Of a stretch of 64,000 nucleotides of DNA, positions 28,232 to 36,399 are shown one piece after another. The stretch comes from Lysobacter sp. MMG2 (lineage in GTDB: Bacteria > Pseudomonadota > Gammaproteobacteria > Xanthomonadales > Xanthomonadaceae), in assembly GCF_016735495.2 (NCBI RefSeq), contig NZ_JAERQY020000001.1, positions 620,001 to 684,000 on the forward strand. The letters are read 5' to 3'. The notes under the pieces are model-generated. The model had not been told where the DNA came from, searched no databases, and worked only from the letters and a program-made list of their open reading frames with translations. A program made the translations under genes and the position numbers. The first letter of the stretch is position 1; every line of letters begins with the position of its first letter.

Positions 28232-31200
28232 TCACCCCTCCGGTTTCGGCTCTCCCGCCTTCGCCTGGCCGGACTGGCTGCCCACAACCTCCACCTTCGG
28301 CTCCTTCCACGGCCCCGTGACGCGGTACGTCCGCGAGGCCATCTCGCCGATGGGTTTCTGCAGCACCGCATTGGCTGCCGCGCCGATGGCGGCACCGACG
28401 GGGCCGGCGGCGATCGCGCCGGCCACGGTCAGCAGGTTGCCGGCCTTCGGGCGTACTTCGATGGTCTGGTCGAAAGTCTGCGCGCGCAGGTTCGCCGTGC
28501 CGCGAATGCCGATGGACGCAGCCGGCCCATCAATGGACAGGTTGTCGCTGTGCGCCATGCCGCCGGCGAAGTTCACCTTGCCGCCGGCGCGGTTGAAGGC
28601 GAAGCCCTTGTTGAAGAAGTCGCGGAAGTCGAGCATCAGCCGGCGCGGCAGTTGCGCCAGGCTCAGCAGGCCGAGCACGCGGCCCGCGCCGGGTTCGACT
28701 TCCAGCAGGCGGCCGTCGCGGATGTCGGCCTCCAGGCTGCCGTCGAGCGAAGCGACGTTGAACGCCGCCGGGCTCCCCGCCCAACCCGCCGCGAAGTGCA
28801 TCGTCCCGACGCCGCCGCCGAGCTGCCGGCCCATGCCGAACCCGGCCAGCAGGCTGCCCAGGTCCTGGCTGTCGATGCGCACGTCCAGTTGGGTGCGCGC
28901 GGTCGCGCCGCGTCCGTTCCAGTCGCCGCTCACGTCGATGCGCTGCTTGTCCGAACGCATCTGCACTTGGTCGATGCGCATGCCGGTCGCGGTCGGCAGC
29001 GTGCGCAGCTTCGCTTCCCCCAGGCGCGCGTCAGACACGCGCAGGTCGGCGATGTCGATCGTGAGCGGCGGAATCTTCGCCGGATTGAACGCATCGTCGG
29101 CAGGCGGCGCGGACGGAGGCGGTGTCGGCAGGCCCGCGGGCGGTGCGGGTTGCTTCGGCGCGCGCCAGTACATGCGATCGAAACGGCCGGCGATGGCCGC
29201 ACCTTCGGCCGCCGGAATCAGCACCGCGCCCTGCAGCGCCGCGCCTTCCGCCTGAACTGCAGTGGCGCCCTGTGCCGCCGGCACCACCACCAGATGCGTG
29301 TCGTTGAACACGCCTCCCAGCAGGTTCAGGCGCTGCGCGGTCACGTCGATGCGTTGCAGTGACAGGCCTTCGCCGCCACCGCCGCCTTCGAGCAGCGCGA
29401 TCCAGTCGATCGCATCCAGCTCGTTCGCACGGCCCGTCGCCACCAGTCCGCGCGCGGGCGGCACATCGTCCACGCGGTTGCTGCCGAGCGCCAGGCGCAC
29501 GCCGGTCTGTCCGTTCTGGCTGCGCGCGCGCACCGCGATGACGTTGCCCAGGTTCACGCGAATGTCGCCGCTGCCCATCGGCAACGGTGTTTCCACCGCC
29601 GTCGCCAGCGATTCGTCGGCGTCCTTGCGCAACGGTTCGGGCAGCGTGAGCGCGGTGCCGACCAGGTTGGACTGCAACTGCAACATCGTCGGCGCGGTCT
29701 TGCCGGCGGCGACCTTGGGAATCGCGATGCCGACCGTCCACGACGAGCGCCCATCCACGTGCGGCTTCAGCCACGCCATTTCAGGCGCGCGGTCGAGCAG
29801 TTCCTTCGTGCCCATCTGCGCGTCCAGGCCGGCTTCGAACGCGTTGCCCTTGTCGCGCACGAACGCCTCGCCGGCGCGCAGCGACAGCGTGCCGGGCTGA
29901 CCCTCGTGACGCACCTTCAGGCCGTCGGCGCGGAAGCCGCCGCGCGCGTACTCGGCGCGTCCGCTGACCTGGTCGAAGTCGAGCTTCCAGCGCGGATCGC
30001 CCAGCTTGGCGTTGTCGAGCTGCACCGTGCCGCCGATCGCCGTGACCGCATTGGGATGCAGCGGCATGTTCATGTCGAACCCGACCTTGGCCGGGCCGCT
30101 GGCGACGACGTTCTTGAGCGTCTCGCCGTGTTCCTTCTGCAACGGGCTTCGGCGCAGCAGTTCGAGCAGCTGCGCCGCATCGGCGGCGCCTTGCGCCTGC
30201 ACGGTGAGTGCGCCGCCGCGGTAATGATCGATGCCGGCGCGGATCTGGCCGATGGCCACGCCCGCAATGCGTCCGCGTCCCTGCACGGTGAAGCCGTCGG
30301 CGATGAAGGCCACGTCGGCGTCGAGGTTCTCCGCCGCCGGCCAGTCGGGCTGGAACTTGACCGACGCCCCGTCGAGCTTCGCGGTCGCTTCGAACAGGCC
30401 GTTGCGATCGCGGAACGGCCAGTCGTCCAGATCGCCGGACACCACGGCGTGCCCATCGCGCAGGCGCCCGCCGACCAGCGCCGAATCCAGCCAATCCACC
30501 ACCTTGGGCGACATCAGGTGGCGGACCCAGAAGCCCTTGGCGACGGGCACCTGGGTTTCATCGATGTCGGCGGCGATGTCGATGCGCGGGCGCGAACCGT
30601 CGCCCTGCCACCACAGGCCACCGCGTGCATGCACGCCGAAATCGGGGCCCTTGATGGCCAGTGCCGGCGTACCGATGCGCCAGCCGTTGCCTTCGCGCCA
30701 TCCGGCGACCGAACCCTGCAACGCCACCGTGTGCGCGACGCCGAATCCGCGCGGCCAGTCGAAACGCATCGGCGAGGCGGGATCGAGCTGCAGCGCGAAG
30801 CCGTCCGCATCGCCCAGGAATTGCCCGGCCAGTCCGCTCACGCCCGGCGCGTTGCCGACGGCGTCGAAGCCGAACGCCGCGATGCGCGCCTGCGCGCGCA
30901 ATCCACCGCCACGCACGCCGGCCACTTCGACGTTCTGCAGCGAAACGCGCGGACGCGTGTTGTGCAGCCACACGCGCAGGCCCGGTGCGAGGTGATCGCT
31001 CAGGGACGCGGCGGTGAGCAGCGGACCGGCATCGATGCGGTCGGCGAGCAGCGCATAACGGCGGCCACCGGCGACGACGAGGCCGTCGAGCTTCTGCGCT
31101 TCCTTGCCGGTGTCGATGCGCAGCGTCTTGGCATCCACGCGCCAGCCGCCGTCGATGACGCGCCAGCGCGCCAGCGCCGCCACGCGCGTGAACTGGACGC

Positions 31201-32074
31201 GCGGCACCGCGCCGCCCGCGAGCGGCGCGCCGCGCAGGCCGACGCGCTCGAGCGCGACGTCGGCGGTGACCTGGGTGATGCGGTGGTCGCGCAGTTCGGC
31301 CCAGGCTTGCGCGCGGCCTTCGCCGGATTCGCTGCCGATGCCGGCGATCTGCAACAGCGGCGCCCATGCCGCCAGATCGGCGCGGCGCGCGCCCATGTAG
31401 GCGCGGCCGTCGCCCTTGATGCGGTCGAAATCGAGCACCGTGTCCAGCGTCGAGGACGCAACGCCTGTCGAATTCACGCTGGGCCATGCACGCACGCCGG
31501 CGCGCACGCGCGGACCGTCGACACGCAGGCGCAGGTTGATGCGCGGGACTTGCGCATTGATGCCCAGGTTGGGCGCGATCACGGTGATCTTGCCGTCGAT
31601 CACCTGCAGCTCGCCCAGTCCTTCCAACGCGGAGAACGGATCGCGCTGCGGCTGCTCCTGGCCCGGCAGGCCGCGCACCTTCCAGCGACCGTCGGCGGCG
31701 CGTTCCAGCGTCAGGTCCAGTCCACGCAGGCGCAGCTCGGAGAACGCATGCCCCGGCAGCAGGCCGGCGTACACGGAGACGAGCATTTCCGTGTCGCCGA
31801 CGGTGAACGCCGAATCGCCCGCGCCGATGCGCAGGTTGTCCAGCCGCAACAGCGGGCCGCGGCGCGTCCACGCGGTCTGCACCTTGTCGAACGAGACCGG
31901 CCTGCCCGCGCGTTCACTCAACCATGCGGCCACGCGCTGCGGGTTGCTCTCCGCCAACGGCAGCACCTGGCTCGCCACCGCCAGCACCAGCGCGACCAGC
32001 ACCAGCGAGAGCGCGACGAGATAGCCCAGCCCGCGACGGGCCATGCGCATGCGGCGGCGCATCGGAGTCGGCAT
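28232..32074 (-). CDS. yhdP: YhdP family AsmA-like envelope protein
   Basis: YhdP is a large inner-membrane-anchored protein spanning the periplasm; in E. coli it works with TamB and YdbH in transporting phospholipids to the outer membrane. The 1280-residue protein begins with a cytoplasmic basic stretch and one membrane segment (about 14-35, LGYLVALSLVLVALVLAVAS). A long beta-rich repeat region follows, with an AsmA-like C terminus (TFDQTIEVRPKAGNLLTVAGAIAAGPVGAA). Length matches the family (about 1270). It lies between rng and tldD on the same strand; the 291-base gap to tldD holds no gene. Confidence 0.92.
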   Translation of the reverse strand: MPTPMRRRMRMARRGLGYLVALSLVLVALVLAVASQVLPLAESNPQRVAAWLSERAGRPVSFDKVQTAWTRRGPLLRLDNLRIGAGDSAFTVGDTEMLVSVYAGLLPGHAFSELRLRGLDLTLERAADGRWKVRGLPGQEQPQRDPFSALEGLGELQVIDGKITVIAPNLGINAQVPRINLRLRVDGPRVRAGVRAWPSVNSTGVASSTLDTVLDFDRIKGDGRAYMGARRADLAAWAPLLQIAGIGSESGEGRAQAWAELRDHRITQVTADVALERVGLRGAPLAGGAVPRVQFTRVAALARWRVIDGGWRVDAKTLRIDTGKEAQKLDGLVVAGGRRYALLADRIDAGPLLTAASLSDHLAPGLRVWLHNTRPRVSLQNVEVAGVRGGGLRAQARIAAFGFDAVGNAPGVSGLAGQFLGDADGFALQLDPASPMRFDWPRGFGVAHTVALQGSVAGWREGNGWRIGTPALAIKGPDFGVHARGGLWWQGDGSRPRIDIAADIDETQVPVAKGFWVRHLMSPKVVDWLDSALVGGRLRDGHAVVSGDLDDWPFRDRNGLFEATAKLDGASVKFQPDWPAAENLDADVAFIADGFTVQGRGRIAGVAIGQIRAGIDHYRGGALTVQAQGAADAAQLLELLRRSPLQKEHGETLKNVVASGPAKVGFDMNMPLHPNAVTAIGGTVQLDNAKLGDPRWKLDFDQVSGRAEYARGGFRADGLKVRHEGQPGTLSLRAGEAFVRDKGNAFEAGLDAQMGTKELLDRAPEMAWLKPHVDGRSSWTVGIAIPKVAAGKTAPTMLQLQSNLVGTALTLPEPLRKDADESLATAVETPLPMGSGDIRVNLGNVIAVRARSQNGQTGVRLALGSNRVDDVPPARGLVATGRANELDAIDWIALLEGGGGGEGLSLQRIDVTAQRLNLLGGVFNDTHLVVVPAAQGATAVQAEGAALQGAVLIPAAEGAAIAGRFDRMYWRAPKQPAPPAGLPTPPPSAPPADDAFNPAKIPPLTIDIADLRVSDARLGEAKLRTLPTATGMRIDQVQMRSDKQRIDVSGDWNGRGATARTQLDVRIDSQDLGSLLAGFGMGRQLGGGVGTMHFAAGWAGSPAAFNVASLDGSLEADIRDGRLLEVEPGAGRVLGLLSLAQLPRRLMLDFRDFFNKGFAFNRAGGKVNFAGGMAHSDNLSIDGPAASIGIRGTANLRAQTFDQTIEVRPKAGNLLTVAGAIAAGPVGAAIGAAANAVLQKPIGEMASRTYRVTGPWKEPKVEVVGSQSGQAKAGEPKPEG

Positions 32075-32146
32075 CGTTCAGCTCGCGCGCAAAGGGAACC
32101 GGGAGACGGAATGGCGCATCCGGCCATTCTCCCGCCACGTACGAGA

Positions 32147-32174
32147 ACGCCGCGTTACCGCGGCGTCGACCCTC
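32147..32174 (-). terminator. Weak hairpin after rng
   Basis: Arms ACGCCGCG and CGCGGCGT (8 bases, perfect) flank TTAC at 32147-32166. On the minus strand only TTCTC follows, so a terminator is possible but weak; yhdP may be co-transcribed with rng. Confidence 0.3.
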
Positions 32175-32198
32175 CGGTGTTCCCGGCGGCGCATCAGT

Positions 32199-33692
32199 TC
32201 ACAGCAGCACGACATCGAACTGCTCCTGCGCGTACTGGTCGTCCGCCTGGAAGCGGATCGACTTGCCCAGGAATTCCTCCAACTCGGCCACCGCGGCGGA
32301 CTCTTCGTCCGTGATGCGCGCGACGACCTTCGAAGACGCGATCACCATCAGTCGCTGCGCATCGAACTGGCGCACCTGGCGGACGATGTCGCGGAAGATC
32401 TCGTAGGTCACCGTTTCGGGCGTCTTCAGCGTGCCGCGCCCGCCGCATTCGTGGCAGGGCTCGCACAGCTGGCGCTCCAGGCTTTCGGTGGTGCGCTTGC
32501 GCGTCATCTCCACCAGGCCCAGCGGCGAGAACTCGTACACCGTGGTCTTGGCGTGGTCGCGCGCGAGCGACTTCTCCAACTGCCGCAGCACCTGGCGCTT
32601 GTGCTCGGAATCGGTCATGTCGATGAAGTCGATGATGATGATGCCGCCCAGGTTGCGCAGGCGCAGCTGGCGCGCGACCGACTGCGCCGCTTCCAGGTTG
32701 GTGCGGTACACCGTCTCTTCGAGGTTGCGCTGGCCGAGGAACGAACCGGTGTTGATGTCCACCGTCGTCATCGCTTCGGTCTGGTCGATGACGAGGTAGC
32801 CGCCGGACTTGAGCGGCACTTCCTTGTCGAGGGCGCGCTGGATTTCGTCTTCGACGCCGTAGAGGTCGAAGATCGGGCGCGCGCCGGTGTAGTGCTCGAT
32901 CTTCTCGTCGAGCCCGGGCATGTACTGCGCGGCGAACACGCGCAGGCGCTCGCAGGTCTCGCGCGAATCCACGCGCACCTTTTCCACGTCCTTGCGCATC
33001 AGGTCGCGCACGGCACGCAGCGGCAGGTTGAGGTCTTCGTACACGCGCTCGCCGACGCGGGCGCTGCGCGCGCGTTCCTCGATCAGGCCCCACACGCGGC
33101 CCAGGTAAGCGACGTCCTCGGCGAGCTGCTCCTCCGGCTGGCCTTCGGCATTGGTGCGCACGATGTAGCCGTGGCCGTCGCCCGTGGGCGCCAGCGAGGT
33201 GATGTGGGTCTTCAGGCGCGCGCGCTCGGCTTCGTCCTCGATGCGCGCCGACACGCCGACCACGCGCGTGCGCGGCAGCAGGACGAGGTAGCGCGAGGGA
33301 ATGCTCAGCTGCGTGGTCAGGCGCGCGCCCTTGCTGCCGATGGGATCCTTCACCACCTGCACGACGATCTCCTGCCCTTCGCGCAGGAGTTCGGCGATGG
33401 GCCGCGTCGGCGTCGGCGGCAGCGGGGCTTCCTCGCCGGCGTTGTCGCCTTCGGCCACCGGCGTGGGCTTGACGATGTCGGCTGCGTGCAGGAACGCCGC
33501 GCGCTCCAGGCCGATGTCGACGAACGCCGCCTGCATGCCCGGCATCACGCGCTGGACCTTGCCCTTGTAGATGTTGCCCACCACCCCGCGACGCCAGCCG
33601 CGCTCGATGTGCAATTCCTGCAGCATGCCGTTCTCGACGACGGCGACGCGGGTTTCGCGGGGGGTGACGTTGACCAGGATCTCTTCGCTCAC
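32199..33692 (-). CDS. rng: Ribonuclease G
   Basis: RNase G is an RNase E-type endonuclease that matures the 5' end of 16S rRNA and decays some mRNAs. The 497-residue protein has the S1 domain near the N terminus ([20 protein letters not shown]), the DNase I-like catalytic region with the metal-binding TVDINTGSF and IIIIDFIDM segments, and the zinc-link motif CEPCHECGG. The start is GTG 33692, with GGAG upstream, and it overlaps the maf stop by 3 bases (GTGA arrangement). Longer upstream frames run inside maf and were rejected. Length fits RNase G and not RNase E. Confidence 0.96.
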   Translation of the reverse strand: MSEEILVNVTPRETRVAVVENGMLQELHIERGWRRGVVGNIYKGKVQRVMPGMQAAFVDIGLERAAFLHAADIVKPTPVAEGDNAGEEAPLPPTPTRPIAELLREGQEIVVQVVKDPIGSKGARLTTQLSIPSRYLVLLPRTRVVGVSARIEDEAERARLKTHITSLAPTGDGHGYIVRTNAEGQPEEQLAEDVAYLGRVWGLIEERARSARVGERVYEDLNLPLRAVRDLMRKDVEKVRVDSRETCERLRVFAAQYMPGLDEKIEHYTGARPIFDLYGVEDEIQRALDKEVPLKSGGYLVIDQTEAMTTVDINTGSFLGQRNLEETVYRTNLEAAQSVARQLRLRNLGGIIIIDFIDMTDSEHKRQVLRQLEKSLARDHAKTTVYEFSPLGLVEMTRKRTTESLERQLCEPCHECGGRGTLKTPETVTYEIFRDIVRQVRQFDAQRLMVIASSKVVARITDEESAAVAELEEFLGKSIRFQADDQYAQEQFDVVLL

Positions 33693-34273
33693 TTCACCAC
33701 TCCGAACTCGCGCAGCAGCGTGGCCGTCTCGTACAGCGGCAGCCCCATGACACCGGAATAGCTGCCGGACAGTCGGGTGGTGAAGGCCTCCGCGAGGCCC
33801 TGGATGGCATAGGCCCCGGCGCGCCCGTGCGGCTCGCCGCTGGCGACGTAGGCGTCGATCTGCGCCGGGGTCAGTTCGGCGAACGTCACCTCCGACACCG
33901 ATACGGCCTGGCCCTCGCGCGCGGGCGAGACCACCGAAACGGCGGAGATGACCTGGTGGGTGCGGCCCGACAGCCGGCGCAGCATCGCGGCGGCGTCCGC
34001 CTCGTCGGCGGGCTTGCCGAAGACTTCGCCGTCCAGCACGACCTCGGTGTCGGACCCCAGCACGACCGCGGCGGGGTTGCCGACGACGCGCAGCAGCCCG
34101 GCCCCCGCCTTTTCGCGGGCGACCCGGCGCACGTAGTCCTCGGCGGGCTCGCCGGGCTGCGGGTGTTCGGGGATGTCGATGTCCAGGACGCCGAACTCGG
34201 CGCCGGGCTGGCTCGAGAGCAGCCGGCCCAGCAATTCGTGACGGCGAGGGGATTTGGAGGCGAGATACAGCAT
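33689..34273 (-). CDS. maf: Maf-family nucleotide pyrophosphatase (YhdE type)
   Basis: Maf proteins hydrolyse dTTP, UTP or modified nucleotides to monophosphates and are thought to sanitise the nucleotide pool. The 194-residue protein has the N-terminal [15 protein letters not shown] signature, [17 protein letters not shown] with the metal-binding Asp, and [14 protein letters not shown]. The C-terminal [15 protein letters not shown] with [15 protein letters not shown] is typical of the YhdE subgroup (dTTP/UTP pyrophosphatase). It is the first gene of the maf-rng(-yhdP-tldD) unit. Confidence 0.93.
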   Translation of the reverse strand: MLYLASKSPRRHELLGRLLSSQPGAEFGVLDIDIPEHPQPGEPAEDYVRRVAREKAGAGLLRVVGNPAAVVLGSDTEVVLDGEVFGKPADEADAAAMLRRLSGRTHQVISAVSVVSPAREGQAVSVSEVTFAELTPAQIDAYVASGEPHGRAGAYAIQGLAEAFTTRLSGSYSGVMGLPLYETATLLREFGVVK

Positions 34274-34314
34274 CGAGGAAGAATAACCCGCGCTGACTGA
34301 CGGACCGAACGGGC

Positions 34315-34320
34315 ATTATC
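34315..34320 (-). promoter_or_regulatory. Candidate -10 of the maf-rng promoter
   Basis: GATAAT on the minus strand lies 41 bases before the maf ATG in the 141-base gap divergent from the SIMPL gene. The -35 position reads TCGTGA, a weak match. Confidence 0.4.
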
Positions 34321-34414
34321 TGCAACCCCGACCGGGCTCACGAATCGTTCACCGGAACGCCAAGACCCTAGGGCCCGTCGCTGACGGCCGGCCCTACCAC
34401 CCCAAGGAGTTGTC

Positions 34415-35161
34415 ATGCCCCAGCTGTCCCGCCTCTCCCTGCGCCCCCTCGTCATCGCCGCCGCCCTCGCTTTTGGAGCCCTGCCCGCCGTGAGCCCCGC
34501 CCAGACCACGCCCTTCGTCGCCACCGACGGCACGCTGCTCAACGTGTCGGCGCAGGCCGAGGCCCGTCGCACGCCGGACATCGCGACCCTGTCCACGGGC
34601 GTGGTGACGCAGGCCGCCGACGCCAACGCCGCCATGCGCGCCAATGCCGAACAGATGGCCAAGGTGGTCGCGGCGATCAAGGCCGCCGGCATCGCCGAGC
34701 GCGACGTCCAGACCAGCGGCGTCAACCTCAACCCGCAATACAAGTACGGCGACAACCAGCCGCCGACCATCACCGGCTACCAGGCGATGAACAACGTCAA
34801 CGTCGTGGTGCGCGACATCAACAAGCTGGGCAAGATCATGGACGCGCTGGTGGCCACCGGCGCCAACCAGATCAACGGCCCCACTTTCGACCTGGACGAA
34901 GGCAAGAAGGAAGCCGCCTACGACGAAGCCCGTCGCGCGGCGGTGGAGAAGGCCCAGGCCCGCGCCGAGATGTACGCCAAGACGCTGGGCAAGAAGGTGC
35001 GCCGCATCGTCAGCATCAGCGAGGGCGGCAACTTCGCCCCGCCGCGCCCGATGCCGATGATGGCGATGAAGGCGATGGATCGCATGGAATCCACGCCGAT
35101 CTCACCGGGCGAAAACGTTCTGTCGGTCAACATCGACGTGGTGTTCGAACTCGGGAACTGA
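34415..35161 (+). CDS. Exported SIMPL-domain protein (DUF541)
   Basis: The 248-residue product has a signal peptide (PLVIAAALAFGALPAVSPAQ). The mature part is a SIMPL domain with LNVSAQAEARRTPDIATLSTG, SGVNLNPQYKY and ITGYQAMNNVNVVVRDINKLG, as in periplasmic YggE/BP26 proteins, which have been linked to oxidative-stress tolerance and can form channel-like oligomers. The start follows AAGGAG. A Met-rich stretch (MPMMAMKAMDRM) near the C terminus is unusual and might bind metal or resist oxidation; this is speculation. A 60-codon gene follows after 2 bases. Confidence 0.9.
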   Translation: MPQLSRLSLRPLVIAAALAFGALPAVSPAQTTPFVATDGTLLNVSAQAEARRTPDIATLSTGVVTQAADANAAMRANAEQMAKVVAAIKAAGIAERDVQTSGVNLNPQYKYGDNQPPTITGYQAMNNVNVVVRDINKLGKIMDALVATGANQINGPTFDLDEGKKEAAYDEARRAAVEKAQARAEMYAKTLGKKVRRIVSISEGGNFAPPRPMPMMAMKAMDRMESTPISPGENVLSVNIDVVFELGN

Positions 35162-35163
35162 CC

Positions 35164-35346
35164 ATGTCGAAGTCCGGCAAGACCGCTCCGCCCGCCGCCG
35201 ATCCCAAGCCCGGTCGTAACCCGGGCTACGCGGAGACCGAACCGCGCGATCGCGAGGACGCGCATTCTCCGAAGCCTCGCGACAAACCGCATCCCGACGA
35301 TGGCGGGTTGGATCGCAAGCCGGAGACGGAACCGGACAAACCCTGA
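35164..35346 (+). CDS. Small charged, probably disordered protein
   Basis: This 60-residue protein is rich in Pro, Asp, Glu, Lys and Arg (PKPGRNPGYAETEPRDRED, PRDKPHPDDGGLDRKPETEP). It has no hydrophobic segment, Cys or recognised domain, so it is likely disordered. The ATG is 2 bases after the SIMPL stop, implying translational coupling. An intrinsic terminator follows 20 bases after its stop, so the transcript appears to include it. No function is proposed, and the possibility that it is not expressed remains. Confidence 0.5.
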   Translation: MSKSGKTAPPAADPKPGRNPGYAETEPRDREDAHSPKPRDKPHPDDGGLDRKPETEPDKP

Positions 35347-35366
35347 CATCGCCGATCGTTCTACAA

Positions 35367-35396
35367 ACGGGCCCGCCACGCGGGCCCGTTTCTTTT
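35367..35396 (+). terminator. Intrinsic terminator after the SIMPL operon
   Basis: Arms ACGGGCCCG and CGGGCCCGT (9 bases, perfect) flank CCACG and are followed by TTTCTTTT. Confidence 0.92.
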
Positions 35397-35464
35397 GTGC
35401 GTCCTCAACCCCGTAACGCGCGCGGGTGCGTTTGCGGTCATGGCACACCCCAGGAGGTCACGCC

Positions 35465-36133
35465 ATGGCACACGCGATCCACTTCCCTTCCGGCACCACG
35501 CGCGATCCGATCGACGGCGGCCGCATCGCCGCGAACACGGGAACCCTGCTGATCAACGGCGCGGTGGTGCTCGCGCTGCTGGTGCCGTTGTCCCAGCAGA
35601 TCGTGCAAGCGCCGGTGCAACGCGACGATGCGATCCAGATCGTGCAACTGGAAAAGCCCAAGCCCATCGTTCCGCTGCCGCCCGACCCCGTCGAGATCGT
35701 TCGCAAGCCGCCGCCCCCCACCTCGCAACCGGTGCGCACGCCGCAACCCGTCGCGCGCGTCGAACAGCAGGTCGTGGATTCTCAGCCGGGCGATGTCGCG
35801 ATCACCGCGCCGGACGTCGCCATCGACACCACACCATCGCTGGAGCCCGTCGCACCGCCGGCCGCGGCGCAGTTGCAGGCGCTGGTGTCGCCGCCTCCGC
35901 CGTATCCGGGCGACGCGATGCGCGCCGGACTGAGCGGCACGGTGGAGCTGGAGATCCTCGTCGGTGCCGACGGCCAGCCGCTTGACGTGCGCGTGGTGCG
36001 CAGCAGCGGGCACCGCGTGCTCGATCAGGCCGCGCGTCGCACGGTGCTGTCGAAGTGGCGTTTCCAGCCGGCCACGCGCGACGGACGCGCGGTGGAGGCG
36101 CTTGGACGTGTTCCGATCGAGTTCAAGCTGTAG
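35465..36133 (+). CDS. TonB-like energy transducer protein
   Basis: TonB-type proteins pass proton-motive energy from ExbBD to outer membrane receptors. The 222-residue protein has one membrane segment near the N terminus (about 25-42, TGTLLINGAVVLALLVPL), a Pro-rich periplasmic spacer (PKPIVPLPPDPVEIVRKPPP) and a C-terminal TonB domain (residues about 140-222: PPYPGDAMRAGLSGTVELEI through KWRFQPATRDGRAVEALGRV). ATG 35465 has AGGAGG 7 bases upstream. exbB and exbD are not adjacent, so this is probably one of several TonB paralogues. The next gene encodes an autotransporter and is separated by a terminator. Confidence 0.9.
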   Translation: MAHAIHFPSGTTRDPIDGGRIAANTGTLLINGAVVLALLVPLSQQIVQAPVQRDDAIQIVQLEKPKPIVPLPPDPVEIVRKPPPPTSQPVRTPQPVARVEQQVVDSQPGDVAITAPDVAIDTTPSLEPVAPPAAAQLQALVSPPPPYPGDAMRAGLSGTVELEILVGADGQPLDVRVVRSSGHRVLDQAARRTVLSKWRFQPATRDGRAVEALGRVPIEFKL

Positions 36134-36237
36134 TGCGGGGTAGCACCCCCTCGCGTGGATAGCACGCAGCCCGCTGCGTGCTGCCAACCGCATCAGACTT
36201 CTTCGCATATCGAAGCAGAAAGCCGGTCAAGACACTG

Positions 36238-36270
36238 AAGCCGCTCCGGGTGACCGGGGCGGCTTTTTTG
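36238..36270 (+). terminator. Intrinsic terminator after the TonB-like gene
   Basis: A 12-bp stem (AAGCCGCTCCGG with CCGGGGCGGCTT, one G-T pair) has loop GTGA and continues into a run of T. Confidence 0.92.
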
Positions 36271-36399
36271 TTTGGCAGGCGTATCCGAGTCGCGCGACAG
36301 CGACATCCGCCTGCAGGCGTCCGCTCCGCCACGCAAGCGCCTGCGCAGCCACACGTTGCGTGCACACCGTCTTCCAACTTCACAGACAAGGCTTCCGCC

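Noticed and set aside
29759-32314. 851-codon open frame opposite yhdP
   Set aside because: Antisense shadow of a conserved gene; composition is Arg/Ala/Gln/His-rich and no domain is visible.
35465-36133. Complete TonB-ExbB-ExbD system
   Set aside because: Only the TonB-like gene is present; neighbouring genes are a SIMPL protein pair and an autotransporter.
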